Shown here: one piece after another, positions 1 to 5,509 of the stretch
Layout: every line of letters begins with the position of its first letter
Position numbering within the stretch: the first letter of the stretch is position 1
Assembly (NCBI GenBank): GCA_017621295.1
Contig: JAGATI010000123.1
Coordinates: 1 to 5,509, forward strand
Origin: Clostridia bacterium
GTDB taxonomy: Bacteria > Bacillota_A > Clostridia > TANB77 > CAG-508
Reading direction: 5' to 3'
Length of the DNA: 5,509 bases
The notes under the pieces: model-generated
Seen by the model: only the letters and a program-made list of their open reading frames with translations
Told to the model about the DNA's origin: nothing
The model's database searches: none
Position numbers and translations under genes: made by a program

Positions 1-27
1 AAAAAAAATAAAAAAAAAGGAGTAATT

Positions 28-264
28 ATGAGATTAGATAAATTTTTAAAAATTTCTAGAGTTATAAAAAGAAGGACTGTTGCAAATGAAGCAGCAGATA
101 GTGGAAGAGTTTTTGTTAATGGAAAACAAGTAAAACCAAGTTATGAAGTAAAACTAGGAGATACAGTTGAAATTAAATTTGGAGATAAAGTTTCTAAATT
201 TGAAATTATAAAAATACCTACTGTTCTAGGAAAAGATATGGGAGAATTAATAAAAGTATTGTAA
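28..264 (+). CDS. rqcP: RqcP-type S4-domain RNA-binding protein (ribosome-associated quality control)
   Basis: This 78-aa protein is almost entirely one S4 RNA-binding domain. It begins MRLDKFLKISRVIKRRT, closely matching Bacillus RqcP (YabO, Hsp15 family), with the basic residues R2, K14, R15 and R16 and the SGRVFVNGKQVKPSYEVKLGD strand-turn region at about residues 25-45. In the family, RqcP binds the 50S subunit carrying a stalled peptidyl-tRNA and works with RqcH to add C-terminal alanine tails that mark the peptide for degradation. The length is slightly below the ~86 aa of B. subtilis. The start is set by AAGGAG at 17-22, five bases before the ATG. The contig begins just upstream in an A-run, so any promoter or upstream partner (hup or mazG in relatives) is not visible. 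The downstream gene begins four bases after the stop, suggesting co-transcription. Identification is confident from sequence; the role is inferred from the family. Confidence 0.92.
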   Translation: MRLDKFLKISRVIKRRTVANEAADSGRVFVNGKQVKPSYEVKLGDTVEIKFGDKVSKFEIIKIPTVLGKDMGELIKVL

Positions 265-268
265 AGGT

Positions 269-977
269 GTGATTGGAATAAAATTAGATTCAAAAAAGCT
301 TACAGATGAGCAAAGAGAAGAAAAGAATAAAAAAATAAATATGATAATAACAAATATTGTAAGACTATTACTAGTTCTAATTATACTAAGAGGAATCTTT
401 GTAAAAGATTACAGCCAATTATTCATTGCTGTATTAACAATTGCTATGACTTTTTATCCAAGTTTGCTTGAAAAGAAATTTGGAGTTTATTTGCCAGGAA
501 GTATGCAAATTGTTATTACACTATTTATTTTTGGAGCACAATATCTTCGGTGAAATAAAAGATTTCTATAATAAAATACCATGGTGGGATACAATGCTTC
601 ATACAACATCAGGTGTGATTTTGGGAATAATTGGGTTTATGTTTGTTTACTTACTTAATAAAAGTTATAGTAATAGCATAAATTTAAGTCCTTTTTTTGT
701 AGTGATGTTTGCATTTTGTTTTGCAGTTACTATGGGAGTGTTTTGGGAGTTTTTTGAATATGGAGCAGATAGAATATTAGGTACCAATATGCAAAAGTTT
801 AGATTTCCAGAACTAGGACAAGATGGATTAATAGATACTATGTCAGACTTATTTGTAGATGCTCTTGGAGCTTTAATTACTTCAGTTATAGGATATTTTT
901 ATATACAAAAAAAGAATGATGTATTACTAAAGGATTATTTTAGAACGTGGTTTAGAAATGTGAAAAAAGAGAAATAG
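269..977 (+). pseudogene. Frameshifted multi-pass membrane protein (DUF2238-like 'membrane-spanning protein')
   Basis: Two overlapping frames together make one protein. The first frame (269-553) holds a charged N-terminus and three hydrophobic segments at about residues 25-45, 50-66 and 73-93, then hits TGA. The homologous sequence continues in the +1 frame from GGT at 549 to the TAG at 975-977. Removing one base, C548, turns CTT-CGG-TGA into CTT-GGT-GAA and restores a 235-aa protein reading AQYLGEIKDFYNKIPWWD across the join. The restored protein has three further membrane segments and motifs I associate with a clostridial/bacillary integral membrane family: PWWDTMLH (104-111), WEFFE (159-163) and DTMSDLFVDALG (189-200). 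Function is unknown. The start is probably GTG at 269. It has AAAGG only one base upstream, but the frame is closed by a stop at 251-253 and the next Met is at 341, so translation may be coupled to rqcP. The break could be a sequencing error, a true mutation or recoding. Confidence 0.75.
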
Positions 978-986
978 TTATTATGG

Positions 987-1020
987 AAGAACAGTAAAAT
1001 AAATTGATCTGTTCTTTTTT
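987..1020 (+). terminator. Intrinsic terminator of the rqcP-membrane gene unit
   Basis: AAGAACAG at 987-994 pairs perfectly with CTGTTCTT at 1009-1016, with a 14-base loop, and the 3' arm runs directly into a T-run to 1020. It lies ten bases after the stop codon of the membrane gene and just before the next promoter, so it separates the two units. Confidence 0.85.
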
Positions 1021-1021
1021 A

Positions 1022-1050
1022 TTGAAATATATAACATATTATGTTACAAT
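1022..1050 (+). promoter_or_regulatory. SigA-type promoter with extended -10 for the 93-aa gene
   Basis: A -35 box TTGAAA at 1022-1027 and a -10 box TACAAT at 1045-1050 are separated by 17 bases. A TG at 1042-1043 one base before the -10 box gives an extended -10. The predicted start of transcription is near 1057, leaving a short leader that contains only the ribosome binding site. It follows the upstream terminator immediately. Confidence 0.75.
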
Positions 1051-1068
1051 ATGATTATAAAATTTTTT

Positions 1069-1074
1069 AGGAGG
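1069..1074 (+). promoter_or_regulatory. Ribosome binding site fixing the start at 1083
   Basis: AGGAGG at 1069-1074 lies eight bases before ATG at 1083. The in-frame GTG at 1074-1076 overlaps the Shine-Dalgarno itself, so it cannot be the real start, although it would add three residues. Confidence 0.85.
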
Positions 1075-1082
1075 TGCCATTT

Positions 1083-1364
1083 ATGGCAAGAAAAAAGTAC
1101 TGGGGACTCACAGTAGTAAAAGACATTGATGAAGGTGTGCTTGTAAGCATGCGGATGGATGGAAAATTTGCAATAACTAAAAAAGAATCAGGAAAGAAGT
1201 CTGTATTGCATGTATTTCAACCAGGAGATATTTTCGATGCAGGAGAAAAAAATTTAGAAAAAAATTTCAAGAGGTATATTGCAAATTATACTGATGAAAG
1301 AATAAATATCACTCCAGAAGTCAGATTCCATGTAATGAAAATGGAGGCAAGATATAAAAAGTAG
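1083..1364 (+). CDS. Small basic protein of unknown function, 93 aa
   Basis: I do not recognise this protein. It begins MARKKYWGLTVVKDIDEGVL and is soluble-looking: no signal peptide, no membrane segment and no cysteine, with many lysines spread through the chain and a KMEARYKK tail. Alternating hydrophobic residues in VLVSMRMDGKFAI and SVLHVFQPGDIFDA (about residues 19-31 and 40-53) suggest beta strands, with a turn at QPGD. The second half contains a charged stretch, NLEKNFKRYI, that could be helical. It is transcribed alone, with its own extended -10 promoter and terminator, so the neighbours give no functional clue. Base composition and ribosome binding site match the adjacent genes, so nothing suggests recent transfer. 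That it is a real gene is well supported by promoter, ribosome binding site and terminator all in register; what it does is open. Confidence 0.85.
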   Translation: MARKKYWGLTVVKDIDEGVLVSMRMDGKFAITKKESGKKSVLHVFQPGDIFDAGEKNLEKNFKRYIANYTDERINITPEVRFHVMKMEARYKK

Positions 1365-1378
1365 CATCAGATAGAAAT

Positions 1379-1416
1379 AAGAACCAGTTATTTAATTTGA
1401 ATAACTGGCTCTTTTT
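1379..1416 (+). terminator. Intrinsic terminator after the 93-aa gene
   Basis: CCAGTTATT at 1384-1392 pairs perfectly with AATAACTGG at 1400-1408 around a 7-base loop. The stem continues past one A/C mismatch (1383/1409) with 1379-1382 pairing to 1410-1413. A five-T run at 1412-1416 follows. It begins 15 bases after the stop codon. Confidence 0.9.
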
Positions 1417-1615
1417 CTATTATAGAAGAGTTTTTTAGACTAAGAAAATATTTATATGTAAGTATGATGAAATATGGAAAGATTATTTGAGGTAATATTA
1501 AATAAGACTATAGTTTACTTTATATTTAAAAATCTGTCATAACAATTTAAATTCTTACTATAATTTAAAATAATAACAAATAATAAAATATTTTAATCGA
1601 ATTTTATGTAAAATA
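1417..1615. other. AT-rich intergenic gap before the pyk promoter, nothing identified
   Basis: These ~200 bases separate the terminator of the 93-aa gene from the pyk promoter. I see no open frame with a ribosome binding site, no stable hairpin, no known riboswitch signature and no tRNA-like fold on either strand. The sequence is simply A/T-rich. Confidence 0.5.
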
Positions 1616-1644
1616 TTGATTTTTTGTCAAAATGTAGGTATAAT
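1616..1644 (+). promoter_or_regulatory. SigA-type promoter of pyk
   Basis: A -35 box TTGATT at 1616-1621 and a perfect -10 box TATAAT at 1639-1644 are separated by exactly 17 bases. Transcription should start near 1651, giving a leader of about 29 bases with AAGGAG at 1664-1669. That leader is too short for a riboswitch, and I see no catabolite-response-like operator. Confidence 0.78.
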
Positions 1645-1679
1645 AGTCGATATGTAAAAAATAAAGGAGATGTTAATTA

Positions 1680-3086
1680 ATGAAAAAAACAAAGATTATT
1701 TGTAGTATAGGACCTTCTAGCACAGCTCCAGAAGTAATGAGCAAAATGGTAGAAGTAGGAATGAATGTAGCACGTATAAACTTTTCTCATGCAACAATGG
1801 AGGAAAGAGTAGCTGTTGTTGAATCAGTACATAAAGTAAGAGAAATGACAAAGAAAAATGTTGCTATTTTATATGATACAAAAGGACCAGAATTTAGAAG
1901 TGGAATGCTTGAAAACGATGAAATTACATTAGTAGAAGGAAAAACAATTCGTTTAGTAAAAGAAACAGTTTTAGGAAATGAAGAAAGAATTTCTGTAAAT
2001 CATCCACAAGCCATAGATAATTTAAAAGTTGGTTCAATAGTTCTATTAGAAAATGGATTAATGAAAATTGAGGTAATATCTGTAGAAGAAGATGGTGTAA
2101 CATGTAAGATTATAAATGGTGGTGTTTTAGGAAACAAGAAAAGTTTGAATGCACCAGGTGTAAAATTAGATATTCCATTTATTAGTGATATAGATAGAGA
2201 AGATATTATATATGCTTGCGAACATGAAGGAGATTATTTAGCACTATCTTTTGTATCTTGCATGGAAGATGTATTAGAAGCAAGAGAAATTTTAAAACAA
2301 TGTAATAGAGAAGATATGAAAATTATATCTAAAATTGAAAGTACAACAGGTGTTGAAAACTTAGATTCAATTATAGATGTATCTGATGGAATAATGGTAG
2401 CACGTGGAGACTTAGGTGTTGAAGTTCCAATGCAACAATTACCAAGATATCAAAAAGAAATGATTCAAAGATGTCGTGAAAAAGGAAAATTTGTAGTGGT
2501 TGCAACAGAAATGTTAGAATCTATGAAAAAAAGTGCAAGACCAACTAGAGCAGAAGTTTCTGATGTTGCAAATGCTGTTTTAGATGGCACAGATGCAGTT
2601 ATGCTTTCAGGCGAAACAACTGTTGGTAAATTCCCAATAGAAGTTGTTCGTTACATGGCAGAAATTTGTAGAGATACAGAAGAATATTATGATTATGATT
2701 ACAAATTTGCTTCTGAAAGAGAAGTAGACATTACAGAAACAATTGCTGATAGTGTTGTAGAAGCAGCAAGTGTATTAGATATAAAATTAATTATTGCATC
2801 TACAGTAAGTGGAGATACAGCAAGAAGAATAAGTAATTTAAAACCAAGATGTCTAATACTAGCAGCAACAAATTCAGAAAAAGTTGCACGTTCTTTAGCG
2901 CTAAACTATGGTGTATATCCTACAATAGTACCAACATCTGAAAGTACAGATGAAGTAATAGCTGTAGCTAAAGAAAAGGCAAAAGAAGTGATGGGAATTA
3001 AATCAGGTGATATTATTGCAATTACAGGAGGATTCCCAAAAAATGGTGCTAAAACAACAAATCTTTTAAAAATTGAAGAAGTTTAA
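1680..3086 (+). CDS. pyk: Pyruvate kinase
   Basis: The 468-aa enzyme transfers phosphate from phosphoenolpyruvate to ADP, giving pyruvate and ATP, the final step of glycolysis in the cytoplasm. The family signature runs complete: TKIICSIGPSS at 4-14, ARINFSHA at 31-38 with R32, N34 and S36, DTKGPE at 66-71, a beta-barrel B domain at about 70-165, KIES at 218-221 with the catalytic lysine K218 and metal ligand E220, SDGIMVARGDLGVEVP at 235-250 with metal ligand D244, ATEMLESM at 275-282 with T276, then RPTRAEVSDVANAVLDGTDAVMLSGET. The C-terminal regulatory domain with SGDTARRISNLKP follows. It stops there, without the extra PEP-utiliser-type C-terminal domain found on the ~585-aa Bacillus enzymes. 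AAGGAG ten bases before the ATG supports the start. It has its own promoter and terminator, so it is monocistronic here and not paired with pfkA. All catalytic residues appear intact. Confidence 0.98.
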   Translation: MKKTKIICSIGPSSTAPEVMSKMVEVGMNVARINFSHATMEERVAVVESVHKVREMTKKNVAILYDTKGPEFRSGMLENDEITLVEGKTIRLVKETVLGNEERISVNHPQAIDNLKVGSIVLLENGLMKIEVISVEEDGVTCKIINGGVLGNKKSLNAPGVKLDIPFISDIDREDIIYACEHEGDYLALSFVSCMEDVLEAREILKQCNREDMKIISKIESTTGVENLDSIIDVSDGIMVARGDLGVEVPMQQLPRYQKEMIQRCREKGKFVVVATEMLESMKKSARPTRAEVSDVANAVLDGTDAVMLSGETTVGKFPIEVVRYMAEICRDTEEYYDYDYKFASEREVDITETIADSVVEAASVLDIKLIIASTVSGDTARRISNLKPRCLILAATNSEKVARSLALNYGVYPTIVPTSESTDEVIAVAKEKAKEVMGIKSGDIIAITGGFPKNGAKTTNLLKIEEV

Positions 3087-3091
3087 AGTGA

Positions 3092-3134
3092 AAAATAGAA
3101 GTAAAAATAGATATGTTTTTACTTCTATTTTGTA
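3092..3134 (+). terminator. Intrinsic terminator of pyk
   Basis: A perfect 16-bp stem pairs 3092-3107 (starting AAAATAGAAG) with 3116-3131 (ending CTTCTATTTT) around an 8-base loop, six bases after the pyk stop. The T-rich 3' arm is partly used in the stem, and only a short T tract remains. The A-rich 5' arm means it could also act on transcripts from the opposite strand, but no converging gene is present. Confidence 0.85.
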
Positions 3135-3350
3135 ATATTTAGGGGTTTTGTGAATAAAAAGTTTCATAAAATTATAAAATAGATAATTTTACATAATTTA
3201 CAACTTATCAATGTATACATTTTCAAATTTTTGAACGGAAATTTTATATATAAATATACAGGCTACGCACTAACTTTATATTTAATTATAAAATCAAGGA
3301 TGATTAGTAACTTTTCACATAAATTTCACACAAAATTAGAAGAAAAAGTA
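3135..3350. other. Intergenic gap between the pyk terminator and the hrcA promoter, nothing firm identified
   Basis: These ~215 bases hold no supported gene. An all-A/T inverted repeat (3168-3175 with 3183-3190) and a weak promoter-like pair (TTGAAC at 3231, TATACA at 3255, 18-base spacing) are visible, but neither rises clearly above chance in sequence this A/T-rich. No riboswitch or tRNA was seen on either strand. Confidence 0.5.
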
Positions 3351-3377
3351 TTGACAATACCTTTTTTTGGTTATAAT
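3351..3377 (+). promoter_or_regulatory. SigA-type promoter of the hrcA-grpE-dnaK operon
   Basis: A perfect -35 box TTGACA at 3351-3356 is followed by a perfect -10 box TATAAT at 3372-3377. The spacing is 15 bases, shorter than the usual 17. The overlapping TAATAT at 3374-3379 would give 17. The predicted start near 3384 puts the CIRCE operator immediately downstream, the usual arrangement for HrcA-controlled class I heat-shock operons. Confidence 0.85.
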
Positions 3378-3388
3378 ATATATGCAGT

Positions 3389-3415
3389 TTAGCAGTCACA
3401 TTAAAAGAGTGCTAA
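3389..3415 (+). promoter_or_regulatory. CIRCE operator, HrcA binding site
   Basis: The sequence is TTAGCAGTC, nine bases, then GAGTGCTAA. The consensus is TTAGCACTC-N9-GAGTGCTAA, so the right arm is perfect and the left arm differs at one position (G3395 for C). The 9-base spacing and the place between the promoter and the hrcA ribosome binding site are exactly as expected. HrcA dimers bind here to repress the operon at normal temperature. In the transcript the arms would form a hairpin just before the ribosome binding site. Confidence 0.93.
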
Positions 3416-3430
3416 AAAGAAGGTGAGGGC

Positions 3431-4429
3431 ATGTTAGATAATAGAAAAAAAAGAATCTTACAAGCAATTGTAGATGAATATATAAATACTGCTGAACCAG
3501 TTAGCTCAGGTAGTATTGTAAATAAATATGGATTAGATTTTAGTAGTGCAACAATAAGAAACGATATGGCAGAGCTTGAAAAAATAGGATATCTAGATAA
3601 ACCTCATACATCAAGTGGTCGTATACCATCAGCTAAAGGATACCGTTTTTATGTTGATGAACTTATAAAATATGATAATATTAGTTTAGAAGAAATAAAA
3701 TATATCCAGTCTAAATTAGAAACAAAAGTAAATCAAATAGAAGAGTTAACTAAAATTGCTACAAGTACATTATCTGAAATAACTCATTATACAACTGTAG
3801 CAATAGGACCAAAAATACAAAATATAGAGGAAATAAAGTTTGTATTATTAGGAACAAGAATGTTAATGGCAGTTATTTTAACAGATAGTGGAGTTATAAA
3901 AGAAACTATTATTAAATTTGATGAAGATATAACAGATGAACAAGTAGAAATGTTAAATTTTATATTTAACAATAAACTAAAAGGAAAACCATTAAATTCA
4001 ATAGATAAGCCATTAGAAGAATACATATTTTCAGAAATGAATTATAGCCTAAAAGTTATAAAGCCAGTTATGAAAGAAATAAATAAGGTTATTAATGAAG
4101 ATGCTAAAATCTATTTAGAAGGAACAAATAAAGCATTTGATTTACCAGAATTTAAAAGTCTGGAAGTAGCTAAAAATTTTATTAATGTATTAGATACAAA
4201 AGAACTTGTATTGGATATATTAGATACTGGTTTTGCAAATGATATAAATGTATATATAGGAAATGAAACAGAACACAATGAATTAAAAGATTTTAGTATT
4301 GTTACATTTAAACATAAAATCGCTAATAAAGATATAGGAACTATAGGGATTATAGGACCAACAAGAATGGATTATTCAAAAGTAATTTCAGTTATGAAAT
4401 ATATTAGTAAAAAATTAAATGGATATTAA
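3431..4429 (+). CDS. hrcA: HrcA, heat-inducible transcription repressor
   Basis: HrcA represses class I heat-shock genes by binding CIRCE, and in the family its folding depends on GroEL, which couples repression to chaperone availability. The 332-aa length fits the usual 330-350. The N-terminal winged helix (about 1-80) carries the family pattern: RKKRILQAIVDEYINTAEPV, SSATIRNDMAELEKIGYL at 38-55, and HTSSGRIPSAKGYRFYVDEL at 59-78. The rest is the GAF-like and dimerisation region, closing with the conserved IGIIGPTRMDYSKVI near the C-terminus. AGGTGA at 3421-3426, four bases before ATG, gives the start. The gene lies directly behind a CIRCE element, so it is autoregulated. grpE begins 16 bases after its stop. 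Nothing is missing. Confidence 0.97.
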   Translation: MLDNRKKRILQAIVDEYINTAEPVSSGSIVNKYGLDFSSATIRNDMAELEKIGYLDKPHTSSGRIPSAKGYRFYVDELIKYDNISLEEIKYIQSKLETKVNQIEELTKIATSTLSEITHYTTVAIGPKIQNIEEIKFVLLGTRMLMAVILTDSGVIKETIIKFDEDITDEQVEMLNFIFNNKLKGKPLNSIDKPLEEYIFSEMNYSLKVIKPVMKEINKVINEDAKIYLEGTNKAFDLPEFKSLEVAKNFINVLDTKELVLDILDTGFANDINVYIGNETEHNELKDFSIVTFKHKIANKDIGTIGIIGPTRMDYSKVISVMKYISKKLNGY

Positions 4430-4430
4430 G

Positions 4431-4439
4431 AAAGGAAGG
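4431..4439 (+). promoter_or_regulatory. Ribosome binding site fixing the grpE start at 4446
   Basis: AAAGGAAGG at 4431-4439 ends six bases before ATG at 4446. A longer in-frame start at ATG 4419 would overlap the end of hrcA, would lie upstream of this site, and would add nine residues encoded by the ribosome binding site itself, so it is rejected. Confidence 0.85.
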
Positions 4440-4445
4440 TTTAAA

Positions 4446-4940
4446 ATGCAAGAAGAAAAAGAAATAAATATAGAAAATAATGAAGAAGTAAAAAAAAATA
4501 AAGAATTAATTGAAAGTCAAAAAGCAGAATTAGAAGAAAAAGATGACAGATTAAAAAGATTAATGGCAGAATTTGATAACTTTAAAAAAAGAAGTCAAAA
4601 AGAAAGAGAAGGTCTATATAACACTTTAGTATCTGATATATTTACTTCATTATTACCAGTAATTGATAATTTAGAAAAAGCAGCATCAGTAAAAACAGAA
4701 GATGAAAATTACAAACAAGGTGTAGAGATGGTTTTAAAACAATTTAAAGATGTTTTAGTAGCAAATGGAGTAAAAGAAATAGAGACTATAGGAAAAACTT
4801 TTGACCCAGAACTACATGAAGCAGTTGGCTCTGTAGTAGATGAGAGTCTTGGAGAAAAAGAAATAAAAGAAGAATATAGAAAAGGATATATAATTGATGG
4901 AAAAGTAATTAGACATTCTTTAGTGGTTGTTGCCAATTAA
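4446..4940 (+). CDS. grpE: GrpE, nucleotide exchange factor of DnaK
   Basis: GrpE is a cytoplasmic homodimer that releases ADP from DnaK and so resets the Hsp70 cycle. The 164-aa protein has the expected two-part build. A long Glu/Lys-rich coiled coil spans about residues 1-75, including LKRLMAEFDNFKKRSQKERE, the typical family core. A C-terminal beta domain follows, carrying the signature FDPELHEAVG at 119-128 and ending with the conserved YIIDGKVIRHSLVVVAN. It is somewhat shorter than the 187 aa of B. subtilis, the difference being the variable N-terminal tail. It follows hrcA by 16 bases and has no promoter of its own that I can see, so it is co-transcribed under CIRCE control. No terminator follows its stop, consistent with read-through into dnaK. 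Confidence 0.96.
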   Translation: MQEEKEINIENNEEVKKNKELIESQKAELEEKDDRLKRLMAEFDNFKKRSQKEREGLYNTLVSDIFTSLLPVIDNLEKAASVKTEDENYKQGVEMVLKQFKDVLVANGVKEIETIGKTFDPELHEAVGSVVDESLGEKEIKEEYRKGYIIDGKVIRHSLVVVAN

Positions 4941-5041
4941 ATTAAGAAACAAGGTTCTATATAAAATAAATTAATGTAATAGTATGTTTTGGTATATTAT
5001 AGATTATGGTTTATATTTTTAATTTAAGCGACAATGCTACC

Positions 5042-5071
5042 GCCAAGTAAATATATAAACCTTTACTTGGC
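5042..5071 (+). repeat. Perfect 10-bp hairpin upstream of dnaK
   Basis: GCCAAGTAAA at 5042-5051 pairs with TTTACTTGGC at 5062-5071 around a 10-base loop. An outer CTAC/GTAG helix (5037-5040 with 5078-5081) could enclose it. Its closing end is much more GC-rich than the surroundings. No T-run follows directly (the first is at 5082), so it is not a standard terminator. It does not match a riboswitch class I know. Confidence 0.6.
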
Positions 5072-5141
5072 TAATGTGTAGTTTTTAGTAGAGTATAGAA
5101 TATATAATAATTAATCTAAAAGTAAATAAAAAAGCTTATAA

Positions 5142-5175
5142 AAGCGAAAAGTAAATTTATAATAGTTTTTCGCTT
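5142..5175. repeat. 9-bp hairpin with a TATAAT loop upstream of dnaK
   Basis: AAGCGAAAA at 5142-5150 pairs perfectly with TTTTCGCTT at 5167-5175, with a possible extra G-T pair inside. The 14-base loop contains TATAAT at 5158-5163, which could be a -10 box, but only a poor -35 (TTATAA at 5136, 16-base spacing) is present. There is no downstream T-run on the + strand. On the - strand a T-run (the complement of the A-run at 5127-5133) follows eight bases after the stem, so a weak reverse terminator is possible. Confidence 0.45.
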
Positions 5176-5226
5176 AAATATAAAATTACAAAAGATTATA
5201 AATAAAAATAGAAAATTAAAAATTAG

Positions 5227-5509
<283 letters not shown>

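Larger units (their letters stand above)
5022..5179. repeat. Repeat-rich, potentially structured segment in the grpE-dnaK spacer
   Basis: The 298-base grpE-dnaK spacer (4941-5238) holds no supported gene but has clear symmetry. ATTTAAGCGA at 5022-5031 is the exact reverse complement of 5170-5179. Inside lie two hairpins, at 5042-5071 and 5142-5175. AAGCGA also recurs at 5142-5147, so both copies compete for the same complement at 5170-5175. AAGTAAAT occurs three times (5045, 5120 and 5149), and its core can pair with TTTACTT at 5062-5068. This could be the remains of a small inverted-repeat (MITE-like) insertion, a structured leader of dnaK mRNA or an mRNA processing region. A/T-rich sequence produces some such matches by chance, so the overall interpretation is weak even though the individual repeats are exact. 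Confidence 0.4.

Noticed and set aside
1..27. A-rich start of the contig as an artefact (poly-A tail or adapter)
   Set aside because: The A-run merges directly into a normal AAGGAG ribosome binding site for rqcP, and similar A-runs occur across the window. It is probably genomic, although the assembly breaks there.
468..550. Possible independent start of the second membrane frame at ATG 468
   Set aside because: The first 27 residues of that frame (MKRNLEFICQEV...) are a shifted reading of the membrane segment of the upstream frame, with no ribosome binding site. True family similarity begins only at GGT 549.
3148..3260. Promoter-like pairs and an all-A/T inverted repeat (3168-3190) between pyk and hrcA
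   Set aside because: The boxes match consensus poorly and no gene follows; the repeat consists only of A-T pairs and is expected by chance at this composition. The strong hrcA promoter at 3351 explains the operon.
3787..4026. Minus-strand open frame of 79 aa inside hrcA
   Set aside because: It is antisense to a fully conserved hrcA, has no ribosome binding site and resembles no protein family; a shadow of the real gene.
4709..4936. Minus-strand open frame of 75 aa inside grpE
   Set aside because: It is antisense to the conserved GrpE C-terminal domain, with Ser/Thr/Pro-rich low-information sequence typical of a shadow frame.
5100..5163. TATAAT boxes at 5103 and 5158 as dnaK promoters
   Set aside because: Neither has a -35 box better than about three of six matches at acceptable spacing, and TATAAT occurs easily in sequence this A/T-rich. 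Kept only as a possibility.

Overview
This is an AT-rich metagenome-style contig from a low-GC Firmicute, most likely a member of the Clostridia. The evidence is the strong AGGAGG-type ribosome binding sites, the strongly A/T-biased codon use (AGA for Arg, few C/G-ending codons), the gene order hrcA-grpE-dnaK with a CIRCE operator, and an RqcP-type S4 protein. All genes are on the + strand. The right end is a contig end: the last 23 bases match the start of an Illumina TruSeq adapter and are not genomic.

Layout. (1) 28-977: rqcP, a small ribosome quality-control protein, followed 4 bases later by a multi-pass membrane protein gene. That gene is split by what looks like a single inserted base near 548. 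A terminator at 987-1020 closes the unit. (2) 1022-1416: a self-contained unit with an extended -10 promoter, a 93-aa protein of unknown function and a terminator. (3) 1616-3134: pyruvate kinase (pyk) with its own promoter and a 16-bp hairpin terminator. (4) 3351 to the end: the class I heat-shock operon. It has a SigA-type promoter, a CIRCE element with one changed base in its left arm, hrcA, grpE, a 298-base spacer with inverted and direct repeats, and the first ~82 codons of dnaK.

How the genes work together. HrcA represses its own operon through CIRCE, and GrpE is the nucleotide exchange factor of DnaK, so unit 4 is a self-regulated chaperone operon. RqcP acts in rescue of stalled 60S-equivalent (50S) particles, also a proteostasis function, but it is in a separate transcription unit. 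Pyk is the last step of glycolysis and is transcribed alone.

I do not see a convincing new multi-gene system. The points most worth a second look are the frameshift in the membrane gene (error, broken gene or recoding), the repeat-rich grpE-dnaK spacer, the unknown 93-aa protein, and the adapter contamination, which also shows that single-base insertions occur in this assembly.
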